From the NCBI RefSeq assembly GCF_001305965.1, contig NZ_JXQC01000003.1, positions 1,603,633 to 1,667,632 on the forward strand: 64,000 bases of DNA, given 5' to 3'. This stretch comes from Erythrobacter sp. SG61-1L. Its GTDB lineage: Bacteria > Pseudomonadota > Alphaproteobacteria > Sphingomonadales > Sphingomonadaceae. How positions within the stretch are numbered: position 1 is the stretch's first letter; each line of letters starts with the position of its first letter. The position numbers and the translations under genes are program-made. The notes below the pieces were generated by a model. That model worked only from the letters and a program-made list of their open reading frames with translations. It did not search any database and was not told where the DNA came from. Positions 1-7,671 of this stretch are shown piece by piece.

Positions 1-50
1 GCTTCCTCGCCTTCCTCGGCCTGGCGACTCTCAGCGGGCTGACCGGCTGA
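1..50 (+). CDS. C-terminal end of an unidentified (membrane?) protein, partial
   Basis: Only the last 15 codons are present, in the frame starting at base 3 and ending with TGA at 48-50. They encode a hydrophobic stretch (FLAFLGLATLSG) that would fit the end of a transmembrane segment. The ATG of the following DUF1489 gene lies one base after this stop, so the two genes are probably co-transcribed. The family cannot be identified from this fragment. Confidence 0.5.
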   Translation, partial: FLAFLGLATLSGLTG

Positions 51-51
51 C

Positions 52-450
52 ATGCCGCTGCACCTCACCAAGATCGCGTTCGGCGCCCAGTCCATGGAGG
101 ATCTGCGCAGCTGGTTCGACATTGGCGGGCCGGAAATGCGCCTGACCACGCGTTACGTGCCCAAGCGGCTTGCCGAAATGGAAGGCGGATCGCTCTACTG
201 GATTTACGATCACGCACTTGTTGGCCGTAGCCCGATCCTGCGCTTCGAACAGCGCGAGGATAACGGCCGCTGGTGGATCGTGCTGGAGCGCAAGCTGATC
301 CCGGTGGAGCCGCGTGCGAAGCGGGCACATCAGGGCTGGCGCTATCTGGATGAAGAGAACGCCCCGCCCGATCTCGGCGAGGGCAGCATGGAAGGCGACG
401 TTCTGCCCGGCAGGCTGGTGAAAGACCTCGCCAAGCTGGGGCTGGTCTGA
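52..450 (+). CDS. DUF1489 family protein
   Basis: This encodes a 132-residue soluble protein that begins MPLHLTKIAFGAQS, the typical opening of the alphaproteobacterial DUF1489 family, and its length fits the family. Its function is unknown. It has conserved aromatic and charged stretches (SLYWIYDHALVGRSPIL near residue 49 and RWWIVLERKLIPV near residue 75) and no signal peptide. The start lies one base after the stop of the upstream gene, and a YrdB-like membrane gene follows 5 bases after its stop, so the three look like one transcription unit. Confidence 0.8.
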   Translation: MPLHLTKIAFGAQSMEDLRSWFDIGGPEMRLTTRYVPKRLAEMEGGSLYWIYDHALVGRSPILRFEQREDNGRWWIVLERKLIPVEPRAKRAHQGWRYLDEENAPPDLGEGSMEGDVLPGRLVKDLAKLGLV

Positions 451-455
451 AACCG

Positions 456-791
456 ATGCTGCGCGCAGCAAACGCTGCCATGGCGGCGCTGCTGGAACTG
501 GCCGCGCTGGCGGGTTTCTCCATCTTCGGCTGGTCGCTTGCCAGTGCCCTGCCCCTGCAGCTGCTGTCATCCATAGCCTGCGCGGGTGCTATTTCGCTCG
601 CCTGGAGCCGCTGGGCGGCTCCCAACTCGCCTCACCGGCTGACGGGTGCGGCCCTCACCGCGTTCAGGCTGACCGTCTTTGCGGGCGCTACTGCGGCGAT
701 AATGGCGTTGGGCCATCCGGTGCTGGCAGCGACATTTGCGGGCTTTGCCCTGACTCACATCGCTCTCGCAGCGGCGATCCGCGCGCTCTGA
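456..791 (+). CDS. YrdB/DUF2568-like small membrane protein
   Basis: This 111-residue protein is almost wholly hydrophobic, with about four predicted membrane segments (roughly residues 8-30, 34-52, 64-84 and 90-108). The short hydrophilic stretch in the middle, RWAAPNSPHRL, resembles the conserved W-APxSPRRL loop of the YrdB/DUF2568 family, whose function is unknown. It starts 5 bases after DUF1489 and so is probably translated from the same mRNA. The family assignment rests on the loop motif and topology only. Confidence 0.65.
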   Translation: MLRAANAAMAALLELAALAGFSIFGWSLASALPLQLLSSIACAGAISLAWSRWAAPNSPHRLTGAALTAFRLTVFAGATAAIMALGHPVLAATFAGFALTHIALAAAIRAL

Positions 792-894
792 ATTCTCGGA
801 AAACCCGACTTTACAGCGCCTTCTGGCAGCGCAGAAACGTGCCCGACGCATATTTCATATAAGCTAAACTAACATAAAACTTGCGCACCTCATT

Positions 895-921
895 TTTCAT
901 GTTATTCAAACTCACATGAAA
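895..921. promoter_or_regulatory. Inverted repeat over the start codon of a TetR gene (possible operator)
   Basis: The half-sites TTTCATGT (895-902) and ACATGAAA (914-921) are exact reverse complements separated by 11 bases. The right half contains the ATG of the TetR gene. The region upstream (855-890) is AT-rich and could hold the promoter. TetR proteins often bind palindromes at their own promoter, so autoregulation is a reasonable inference, though an 8-11-8 repeat over a start codon could also arise by chance. Confidence 0.35.
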
Positions 922-1554
922 GACGAATCGAGCAAGACACGCGGCTATCGACAGTCGGCGCGGGCCAAGGCGGCAGAGGAGACGGGCAACCGTATTCTCG
1001 ACGCCTTCCTCGCCCACCTGCAGGCCCAGTGGTTCGACGAAATCCGGCTGGACGACGTCGCGAAGGAAGCCGGTGTCACGGTGCAGACCGTCATTCGCCG
1101 TTTCGGTGGCAAGGAAGGGCTGCTCAAGGCCACCAGCGACCGGATGCAGGAAGAGATCGTCGGCGATCGCGCCCCGGCTGCGCAGGATGTCGGCCGGGCG
1201 GTCGATACGCTGATCGGGGAATATGAGGCGGTTGGCCCGCTGATGATGCGCTTGCTCTCGCAGGAAGATCGCTATCCGGCGATCCGCATCATGGCGGACC
1301 GAGGACGCGCCACGCACCGCGAATGGGTAGGCGATGTGTTCGCCCGCTGGCTGCCGAAGGTGCCCGCCGAAAAGCGCGAATATGTGCATGACCGGCTGGT
1401 GATCGCGCTCGACCTCTACGTCTGGAAATTGCTGCGTGCCGATATGGGCCGCAGCGTGGAGCAATTGCGCAAGGCGATGCTGGAGATGGCCGCCGACGCG
1501 CTGGACCTGGAACCGGGCGAGCTGGAACGCCCCGCCCTGCTTACGGAGGCCTGA
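916..1554 (+). CDS. TetR/AcrR family transcriptional regulator
   Basis: This 212-residue protein has an N-terminal helix-turn-helix (about residues 43-66: IRLDDVAKEAGVTVQTVIRRF followed by GGKEGLL) typical of TetR repressors. The all-helical C-terminal ligand-binding half resembles no single characterised subgroup. It is preceded by an AT-rich intergenic region with an inverted repeat across the start codon. One base separates its stop from the downstream glycosyltransferase, so the regulator probably controls that gene and itself. The ligand is unknown. Confidence 0.88.
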   Translation: MKDESSKTRGYRQSARAKAAEETGNRILDAFLAHLQAQWFDEIRLDDVAKEAGVTVQTVIRRFGGKEGLLKATSDRMQEEIVGDRAPAAQDVGRAVDTLIGEYEAVGPLMMRLLSQEDRYPAIRIMADRGRATHREWVGDVFARWLPKVPAEKREYVHDRLVIALDLYVWKLLRADMGRSVEQLRKAMLEMAADALDLEPGELERPALLTEA

Positions 1555-1555
1555 C

Positions 1556-2845
1556 ATGACCTGCGCTACACCTTCTCGCAAATTCCTCATCGCCACCTGG
1601 GAAGGCGGCGGTTCTGTCGGCCCCAAGCTGACCGTGGCGCGCAAGCTGCTGGATGCCGGGCATCAGGTCCGTGTGATGAGCGATGAATGCAATCGGCTGG
1701 AAAGCGAAGCCATCGGCGCGCGCTTCATTCCCTGGACCCGCGCCCCCAGCCGCACCGATCGCAATCGCGAGAGCGACCCGATCCTCGACTGGGCGCAGGC
1801 CAATCCGCTGGAAGGCTTCGCGCAGGCACTGGATGCCGTCTTCACCGGGCGGGCACTGGATTACGCACTCGACCTGATCGAGGAACTGAAGCGCGAACCC
1901 GCGGACCTTGTGATCTCCAGCGAACTTCTGTTCGGCGTCATGGCCGCCTGCGAGACGCTGGATCAGCCGATGGTGCTGATGCCGTGCAATTCGCTGATGT
2001 TCCCCCTCACCGATGCCCCGCCCGCCGGGCCGCTGCGGTTCGAGGATATGACGCCGGATCAACAGGCGCAGGCCGGGGCGATGTTTGCAGCCGCCAGCGC
2101 GGTGTTCGACGGCGCCCTGCCTGCGCTCAACGATGCGCGCGCCCAGCTTGCCCTGCCGCCGCTGGAAACGCTGATGGCCCAGTTGAAACCCGCCCGCAAA
2201 GTGCTGATCGGCATCAGCCGCTTCTTCGACTTTGCGCCCGCTGGCGATCATGCCCGCTATGCCTATGTCGGCCCCCAGATCGACGATCTGGCATGGACGG
2301 AGGAATGGCAGTCCCCCTGGCCTGCCGACGATGCCCGCCCGCTGGCGCTGGTCGGCTTTTCCACCACCTTCCAAAACCATGTGGCCATCATGCAGCGGGT
2401 AATCGACGCTCTCGCAACCTTGCCAGTGCGCGCGCTCGTCACCCTCGGGCCTGCGATTGAGCCGGAAGAACTGACCCCGGCCGCCAACACCGTGCTCGTC
2501 CGCAGCGCGCCGCATAATGCGGTGCTGAAGGAGGCGAACCTCGTTATCACGCATGGCGGCCACGGCACTCTGGCCCGCGCCATGGCGCATAAGCTGCCGG
2601 TGCTGGTAATCCCGCATGGCCGCGATCAGGATGGCAATGCCGCCCGCATCGTGGCCCATGGCGCCGGACTGATGCTGCCGCCGCAGGCCGAAACGCACGA
2701 GATCCACGATGCGCTGGAGCGTGTGCTCTATGACCGTTCGCTCCACCGGGGCGCGCAGCAACTCGGCACTGAAGTGGAACGCGAAATGCGCGAAAGCCGC
2801 GTGGTGGAGGAGTTGGAAGCCCTGTGCTGCCCTGCCTATGCCTGA
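1556..2845 (+). CDS. GT1/MGT-like glycosyltransferase
   Basis: This 429-residue protein has the two-domain GT-B layout. The N-terminal half has a GxxGPKLTVARKLLDAGHQVRVMS acceptor-domain opening (ATWEGGGSVGPK), and the C-terminal half carries the donor-binding signature THGGHGTLARAM near residue 332, followed by PHGRDQDGNAARI. These features match UDP-glucuronosyl/macrolide-type glycosyltransferases. A longer open frame starts upstream, but the ATG at 1556, one base after the TetR stop, gives the natural N-terminus. Pairing with a TetR regulator suggests inducible glycosylation of a small hydrophobic molecule, which could be a lipid, pigment or xenobiotic; the substrate cannot be read from the sequence. 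Confidence 0.82.
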   Translation: MTCATPSRKFLIATWEGGGSVGPKLTVARKLLDAGHQVRVMSDECNRLESEAIGARFIPWTRAPSRTDRNRESDPILDWAQANPLEGFAQALDAVFTGRALDYALDLIEELKREPADLVISSELLFGVMAACETLDQPMVLMPCNSLMFPLTDAPPAGPLRFEDMTPDQQAQAGAMFAAASAVFDGALPALNDARAQLALPPLETLMAQLKPARKVLIGISRFFDFAPAGDHARYAYVGPQIDDLAWTEEWQSPWPADDARPLALVGFSTTFQNHVAIMQRVIDALATLPVRALVTLGPAIEPEELTPAANTVLVRSAPHNAVLKEANLVITHGGHGTLARAMAHKLPVLVIPHGRDQDGNAARIVAHGAGLMLPPQAETHEIHDALERVLYDRSLHRGAQQLGTEVEREMRESRVVEELEALCCPAYA

Positions 2846-2847
2846 AC

Positions 2848-2932
2848 CGTCATTGCGAGCGTAGCGAAACAATCCAGGGCGACACATCCCAACCCTCTGG
2901 ATTGCTTCGGGCCTTTGGCCCTCGCAATGACG
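2848..2932. repeat. REP-like palindromic element
   Basis: An imperfect long palindrome lies between the convergent glycosyltransferase and DsbA genes. Its outer arms CGTCATTGCGAG and CTCGCAATGACG are exact complements, and its inner arms AATCCAG (2871-2877) and CTGGATT (2897-2903) also pair. The sequence is of the intergenic CGTCATTGCGAGCG type seen in many bacterial genomes. It probably folds in RNA from either strand and may help end transcription of both genes. Confidence 0.75.
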
Positions 2933-2954
2933 ATCCTATAAGGCTGAGAGCAAT

Positions 2955-3647
2955 CTATCCCGCCTGAGACAGTTCGACCACCTTGCGCAGGGTTTCCCGA
3001 TAGACTTCGGGTTCCTGTGCACCGGGCACCAGATAGCGATCGTTGATGATGAAGCTGGGCACCGAATTGATGTTCGATTCGCGTGCCCGGCGTTCTTCCA
3101 GCCGCACGGCGATGCCCAGAGCCTCGTCCTCCAGCGCCGCTTCCATGGCCTTACGGTCGAAGCCGAGATTTTCGGCCACGTCGAGCAGGACGGAACGCTT
3201 GCCGATGCGGCGGCGCTGCTGGAAATGGGCGCGGAACAGGGCCAGCTTCAGCGCCGTCTGCGCCTCCATGCCTTCCACGGTCAGCGCCCAGCGCAGCAGC
3301 TTGTGGGCATCGAAAGTGTTCCACATCCACGGTTCGGGCGGCTCGCCCTCCCCATCATATTCCATCGGGAAACCGGCATGGGCCGCCACTTCCAGCAATT
3401 GCTCGCGCATTTCGGCGACTTCCGCCGGGCTGCGGTCATAGACGGCGGCGAGGTGTTCGGCCTGGCTGCGGCCTTCGGGCGGCATGTCGGGGTTCAGTTC
3501 GAAGGGCATGAAGCGCACTTCGATGTCGATCTCCCCTTCCAGCTCTTTCAGGGCCTTGGCAAACTGGGTGTAGCCGATGGCGCACCATGGGCACATGACG
3601 TCCGACCAGATGTCGACTGCAACCTTGGGAAGTTCTTCGGCACTCAT
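2955..3647 (-). CDS. DsbA family oxidoreductase, FrnE-like
   Basis: This 230-residue protein has a thioredoxin fold with the redox motif C19-P-W-C22 directly after the first beta strand (VAVDIWSDVM), a helical insertion, and the cis-proline region SVPSFIIND near residue 205. These are features of the FrnE/2-hydroxychromene-2-carboxylate isomerase branch of DsbA-like proteins. It has no signal peptide, so it is probably cytoplasmic. The ATG at 3647 was chosen over an earlier one because it overlaps the stop of nudC as ATGA, indicating translational coupling. The substrate is unknown. Confidence 0.85.
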   Translation of the reverse strand: MSAEELPKVAVDIWSDVMCPWCAIGYTQFAKALKELEGEIDIEVRFMPFELNPDMPPEGRSQAEHLAAVYDRSPAEVAEMREQLLEVAAHAGFPMEYDGEGEPPEPWMWNTFDAHKLLRWALTVEGMEAQTALKLALFRAHFQQRRRIGKRSVLLDVAENLGFDRKAMEAALEDEALGIAVRLEERRARESNINSVPSFIINDRYLVPGAQEPEVYRETLRKVVELSQAG

Positions 3648-4534
3648 TTCGCAAGCCACCATGTGAGCATGTGATAGGCAATCGCCTGAGGGGGCGGCGG
3701 GAAGAAGCTGGTGCTCTCCCGGTTTTTCTCGATTGCTTCCGCCACTTCTTCCCGCGTGTACCAGCGGGCATCGTCCAGTTCCGTCCGGTCGATGATCAGC
3801 GCGGCAGAATCCGCATAGGCATGGCAGCCGATCATCAGTTGCGAGGGGAACGGCCAGGGCTGGCTGGAAATATAGGTGACATCGCGCACCTTCACTCCCG
3901 CTTCTTCCAGCACTTCGCGCGCCACGGCCTCCTCGATCGCCTCACCCGGTTCGACAAAGCCCGCCAGAGCTGAATAGCTGCCCGGCGGAAAGCGCGACTG
4001 GCGCCCCAGCAGCAGCTTGCCCTCATGCTCCACCAGCATGATGGTGACCGGATCGACGCGGGGGAAATGCTCGGCCGCGCAATTCTCGTTCACGCAATTG
4101 CGCTGCCAGCCGCCCTTGGCCAGCACCGAAGGCGCGCCGCATTTGGCGCAGAAACGGTGGCGGGCATGCCAGTCCACCAGACTGCGGGCACAGCCATAGA
4201 TGGCCATATCCTCGCCACTCATCGCGGCAATGGCCTGCCATGATTTGCGATGGGCATAGGCCGGGCTGGTATCGCCCATGAGAGGCACGGCGGCAAAGCA
4301 GCCGAAACCGTGGCGCAGGCCAAGGAACACCAGTTCCGCATCTTCCGGCGCGTCGGACAGCCTGCCCCACAGAAGGCCGCCATCCTCACCTGTTTCCGGG
4401 GCAAGCCCGTCCATCAGCAACAGGCTGGCCTGCGGGCTTTTCAGCACCGCGAGCCGTTCGGGATCGGAGCGGATATGGTCCGCCCGGTCCAGCCCCGAGC
4501 CGGCAAAGGCAATGGCGGCGGCGCAACAGCTCAT
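3644..4534 (-). CDS. nudC: NAD(+)/NADH diphosphatase NudC
   Basis: NudC hydrolyses NADH or NAD to NMN(H) and AMP and can remove NAD caps from RNA. The 296-residue protein has the expected order: a variable N-terminal domain, a zinc ribbon with C129, C132, C147 and C152, the Nudix box from about G192 (GFVEPGEAIEEAVAREVLEE then AG), and the NudC signature SQPWPFPSQLM at about 224-234. It overlaps the serine hydrolase upstream and the DsbA gene downstream by 4 bases each (ATGA), making a tightly coupled three-gene unit. Confidence 0.93.
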   Translation of the reverse strand: MSCCAAAIAFAGSGLDRADHIRSDPERLAVLKSPQASLLLMDGLAPETGEDGGLLWGRLSDAPEDAELVFLGLRHGFGCFAAVPLMGDTSPAYAHRKSWQAIAAMSGEDMAIYGCARSLVDWHARHRFCAKCGAPSVLAKGGWQRNCVNENCAAEHFPRVDPVTIMLVEHEGKLLLGRQSRFPPGSYSALAGFVEPGEAIEEAVAREVLEEAGVKVRDVTYISSQPWPFPSQLMIGCHAYADSAALIIDRTELDDARWYTREEVAEAIEKNRESTSFFPPPPQAIAYHMLTWWLAK

Positions 4535-5856
4535 GCGGTTCCCTTCCTTGAGGCGAGATCGGATTCGACCGCCTTTTCAAACTCGGCATATACCGGATAG
4601 GCAGTGGAGGGCATGTATTGCGTGTAGATCCCGCCGCGCAGGCCGCTCGCCATGTCGACAAAACCCACCGTGCCAGCCGCGCCCGCCCAGCCAAAGGCAC
4701 TTGTGCCGCCCGCCCAGCCGACCCTTCCGCCAGCGCCGAAGCCATATCCGGCAACGGAAGTGCCCTTCGTGACCACCGGGCTGGGCAACAGGTCTGACGT
4801 GCCCATGCGCACTGCCGCCTCGCTCATCACCCGCTTGCCTTCGATCCTGCCGTAACCGGCCAGCATCCTTAGAAAGCGGTCATAATCGCGCGGGCTGCCC
4901 ACCAGGCCGGAACCGCCGAAGGGGAATGCGGGCTGATCGAGAAAGATCGAGGATGGCCCCGGATCGAGCGGCAGGACTTCGCCCTTCACCACGGCATAGG
5001 TGGTGGTGAGCCTGCCTGCCTCGCTTGCAGGCACGCGGAACCATGTGCTCGTCATCCCGCAGGGATCGAAGATATGGTCCTTCAGGAATTGGTCGAACGT
5101 CTCTCCGCTGGCCAGTTCGATCACCCTGCCGAGCAGGTCCAGCCCGCAGGAATAGGACCAGCGCGTGCCGGGCTGACGGACCAGCGGAATTTCCGCCAGC
5201 CGCTCCGCGAACAGGGAAAGGCTCTCCACCGGCTTGCCCCGGATGAAGCCCTCCATCGGGATGCGGCTGATCTGGCCGGAAATCACGCCGCGTTCTTCCA
5301 TCAGCGCCTTGATCGGCCCCTGCTGGACAATCGAATAGCCCAGCCCGGCCGTGTGGGTCAGCAAATGACGGATAGTGATCGGGCGGGCGAGCGGCTCCAG
5401 ATTGTCCTCGCTCACCAGCCCGTCATAGGTCTTCTGCACTTTCACATCGGCGAAGGCAGGCAGGATTTCCGCGAGCGGCTGGTCCAGACTGAGGCGGCCC
5501 TCGTCGATCAGAATCATCACCGCCATGCCGGTGATCGGCTTGGTCATGGAATAGAGGCGATAGAGGCTGTCCGCATCGGATTTGCGCGGCCCGCCCGCCA
5601 TGTCGCGCCCTTCGGCAACCATTTGCGGCGCCCCGTCGCCCTGCCCCATATAGGCCAGCATATTGGCGACCTTGTGGCTCTCGACATAGCTGCGCGCCAT
5701 GGCTCGCAAGGCAGGCCATTGCTCGCCTGTGGCGGCAAATGCGGAGAGCGGCCAGCCGCCAAGCCCTGCACCCAGGCCAAGCGCGGCGCCGCCTCGCAGC
5801 AAATTGCGGCGCGACAGGCAACCAAGTGTGGGACTGGGCTGGATGGTGGATTCCAT
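4531..5856 (-). CDS. Serine hydrolase, beta-lactamase class C / family VIII esterase type, Tat-exported
   Basis: This encodes a 441-residue enzyme of the penicillin-binding-protein fold. The catalytic SxxK motif is S103-M-T-K106 (LYRLYSMTKPITG), and the second motif is around Y235 (RWSYSCG), where YSC replaces the YxN of true class C beta-lactamases and resembles family VIII esterases. The N-terminus has a twin-arginine signal (S15-R-R-N-L-L followed by a hydrophobic stretch ending AFA), so it should be exported folded. The ATG at 5856 is preceded by GGAGAGG and puts the signal at the right place. The physiological substrate is unknown; an esterase or D-aminopeptidase is as likely as a lactamase. 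Confidence 0.88.
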   Translation of the reverse strand: MESTIQPSPTLGCLSRRNLLRGGAALGLGAGLGGWPLSAFAATGEQWPALRAMARSYVESHKVANMLAYMGQGDGAPQMVAEGRDMAGGPRKSDADSLYRLYSMTKPITGMAVMILIDEGRLSLDQPLAEILPAFADVKVQKTYDGLVSEDNLEPLARPITIRHLLTHTAGLGYSIVQQGPIKALMEERGVISGQISRIPMEGFIRGKPVESLSLFAERLAEIPLVRQPGTRWSYSCGLDLLGRVIELASGETFDQFLKDHIFDPCGMTSTWFRVPASEAGRLTTTYAVVKGEVLPLDPGPSSIFLDQPAFPFGGSGLVGSPRDYDRFLRMLAGYGRIEGKRVMSEAAVRMGTSDLLPSPVVTKGTSVAGYGFGAGGRVGWAGGTSAFGWAGAAGTVGFVDMASGLRGGIYTQYMPSTAYPVYAEFEKAVESDLASRKGTA

Positions 5857-5972
5857 GCGGCCTCTCCAATCAATTTGTGTTTTGCCCTGCCTAGGCAGCA
5901 GGCGTGACGGGCGCAAGGCACCCTTTGGGCGCCGGGCTTGCATTGCGAGGGTGTATTATTCATATAGAACAC

Positions 5973-6194
5973 ATGTTCAATCTGATCTCGATCCTCATCG
6001 GCATTGTCGCCCTGGTGCTCGCCATTCCCTCGCAAATTCCGCTGCTCGGCTGGGGCAATTGGGTCGTCCTGCCCATCGCCGTGCTGGGCGTGGGCTTCGG
6101 TGCCCTGTCGCGCCACAATCACGGGCGGAATTTCTGTCTGGTAGTGTTCGCCATCGCCGTGATCCGGCTGATTCTGGGCGGCGGGCTGGTGTGA
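5973..6194 (+). CDS. Small conserved-looking membrane protein
   Basis: This 73-residue protein has about three hydrophobic segments (residues 1-20, 23-45 and 52-72) separated by short polar turns such as LSRHNHGRN. I do not recognise the family. The open frame extends upstream, but the ATG at 5973 begins the hydrophobic protein directly. Codon use matches the neighbouring genes. It is divergent from the Tat serine hydrolase and is followed by a 440-base gene-free region. Confidence 0.6.
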   Translation: MFNLISILIGIVALVLAIPSQIPLLGWGNWVVLPIAVLGVGFGALSRHNHGRNFCLVVFAIAVIRLILGGGLV

Positions 6195-6216
6195 TCCGGC
6201 GGAGAAAAGCCTCCCG

Positions 6217-6323
6217 AAAGTGACACAGAACGGCCGGTGAAACTCCTCGAGCAACACCTCCATAAGGCCCGGCTTTGCGCCACTTTCCGGCACCGGGCGC
6301 GAAATGGAGTGTGACCTTTCGTT
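6217..6323. repeat. Dispersed repeat, copy A (box pair 91 bp apart)
   Basis: The left box AAAGTGACACAGAAC (6217-6231) and right box GTGACCTTTCGTT (6311-6323) recur with nearly the same spacing at 52719-52824. Read on opposite strands, the two boxes resemble one another (GAAAGGT-ACAG core), so the element is a loose inverted repeat. The interior is not well conserved between copies. No transposase is nearby. Confidence 0.5.
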
Positions 6324-6482
6324 TTGGCGCGCTTTGAGCGTTTCGAATGGCCGGGAGATTGCAGCTTTCTGACGGGCGATCATGCTTGTCGGTCGGGCGT
6401 TTCATCGCGCAGGATAAACGCCATTCGGGGTGCTGTAGGAAAGGGATTTCTGGGGAGTGTGGTGATTGCGATCACCTGTCTC

Positions 6483-6609
6483 CGCTCGTCCTGAGCCTGT
6501 CGAAGGACGCGCGCGACACCAAGTCCCGACGAAAAACAAACGGTACCGATTTGCGTCGCTCCCCTGCCGGAAAGGCGGCGCGTGTCCTTCGACAGGCTCA
6601 GGACGAACG
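6483..6609. repeat. Inverted pair of REP-like units
   Basis: The left unit around 6485-6508 contains CCTGAGCCTGTCGAAGG, and the right unit at 6583-6609 carries its reverse complement CCTTCGACAGGCTCAGG. They are about 70 bases apart. The same unit occurs as inverted pairs at 19959-20061 and, more diverged, at 51122-51201. In each case the pair is intergenic. Confidence 0.75.
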
Positions 6610-6634
6610 GGAATGTTTAGGGGGCGATGCCCCC

Positions 6635-7657
6635 CTAAGTCACCGCGAGCCGGGCAACCTTGGCGAACAGGGTCGGCAGGCCTGCATCCCCCAGCCGGGC
6701 GAGTGGCCACCACTCCCCTTCACCGTCCATCTCCATGCCCTTGAGCACCTTGAGCTTCAGCGTGAGGTGGAAATGGGTGAAAGTGTGACGTACCGCGCCT
6801 GCATCGCGCCAGTGGCCGGGCACCGGTGCCTCGCCCGAACCGTCTGCCCGCGCATGCCAGCCATCGTCCGGCAGGGCGCGCATTCCGCCAAGCATGCCTT
6901 CGCCGGGACGCGTGACGAGCCAGACCTTGCCCGCCCGCTCGATCCAATAGGCCGTGCCTATCCGCTCCGGCTTGGCCTTCTTCGCCGCCTTTACCGGCAA
7001 GCGCGCCGGATCGCCCTGCATCCGCCCCATGCAGGCATTGGCCAGCGGGCACAGCAGGCAACGCGGATCGCGGGCGGTGCAGATCGTCGCGCCCAGATCC
7101 ATCATCGCCTGCGCGAAATCGCCTGCGTCTCTGTCCAGGGTGACGAGGTCCGCCTTTTCGCGGATTTCCTTTCGTGCGCCGGGCAGCGGATCGTCGATGG
7201 CGAACAGCCGGGCGACCACGCGCTCCACATTGGCATCCACCACCACGGCGCGCTGGCCGAACGCAATCGCGGCCACTGCCGCCGCCGTATAGGCACCCAG
7301 TCCCGGCAGGGCGCGCAGCCCTTCCTCTGTCTCGGGAAAAGCGCCCAGTTCCGCCACGGCGCGGGCGCATTTCACCAGATTGCGGGCGCGCGAATAATAA
7401 CCCAGCCCTGCCCAGGCGGCCATCACCTCTTCCTCCGGCGCGGCGGCCAGTGCCTCGATTGTCGGCCAGCGGGAAGTGAACTTCTCGAAATAGGGAATCA
7501 CGGCCGCAACGGTGGTCTGCTGCAGCATCACTTCGGACAGCCACACGCGGTAAGGTTCCGGTGCATTTTCGCCCGGAGGCGCGCGCCACGGCAGCCTGCG
7601 CGCATGGGTGCGATACCAGTCCAAAAGCAGCTCTGAAATCGTCGCGCTGGCGTCCAT
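6635..7657 (-). CDS. mutY: A/G-specific adenine DNA glycosylase MutY
   Basis: MutY removes adenine mispaired with 8-oxoguanine. The 340-residue protein has the catalytic glutamate E42 (SEVMLQQTTV), the helix-hairpin-helix GLRALPGLGAYTAAAV near 113-128, the catalytic aspartate D141 (VVDANVERVVAR), and the [4Fe-4S] cysteines C193, C200, C203 and C209 with the family spacing. A C-terminal MutT-like domain follows from about residue 230 (FTHFHLTLKLKV near the end). It is divergent from the DUF721 gene with only about 14 bases between start codons, so their promoters must overlap the coding ends. Confidence 0.95.
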   Translation of the reverse strand: MDASATISELLLDWYRTHARRLPWRAPPGENAPEPYRVWLSEVMLQQTTVAAVIPYFEKFTSRWPTIEALAAAPEEEVMAAWAGLGYYSRARNLVKCARAVAELGAFPETEEGLRALPGLGAYTAAAVAAIAFGQRAVVVDANVERVVARLFAIDDPLPGARKEIREKADLVTLDRDAGDFAQAMMDLGATICTARDPRCLLCPLANACMGRMQGDPARLPVKAAKKAKPERIGTAYWIERAGKVWLVTRPGEGMLGGMRALPDDGWHARADGSGEAPVPGHWRDAGAVRHTFTHFHLTLKLKVLKGMEMDGEGEWWPLARLGDAGLPTLFAKVARLAVT

Positions 7658-7671
7658 CGGGGCGCTATGGC

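Larger units (their letters stand above)
6195..6634. other. Gene-free region with two repeat elements
   Basis: No credible coding sequence is visible in these 440 bases. The left half (6217-6323) is one copy of a repeat that recurs at 52.7 kb. The right half (6483-6609) is an inverted pair of REP-like units of the CCTGAGCCTGTCGAAGG type. The minus-strand mutY gene ends at the right border. Confidence 0.7.
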
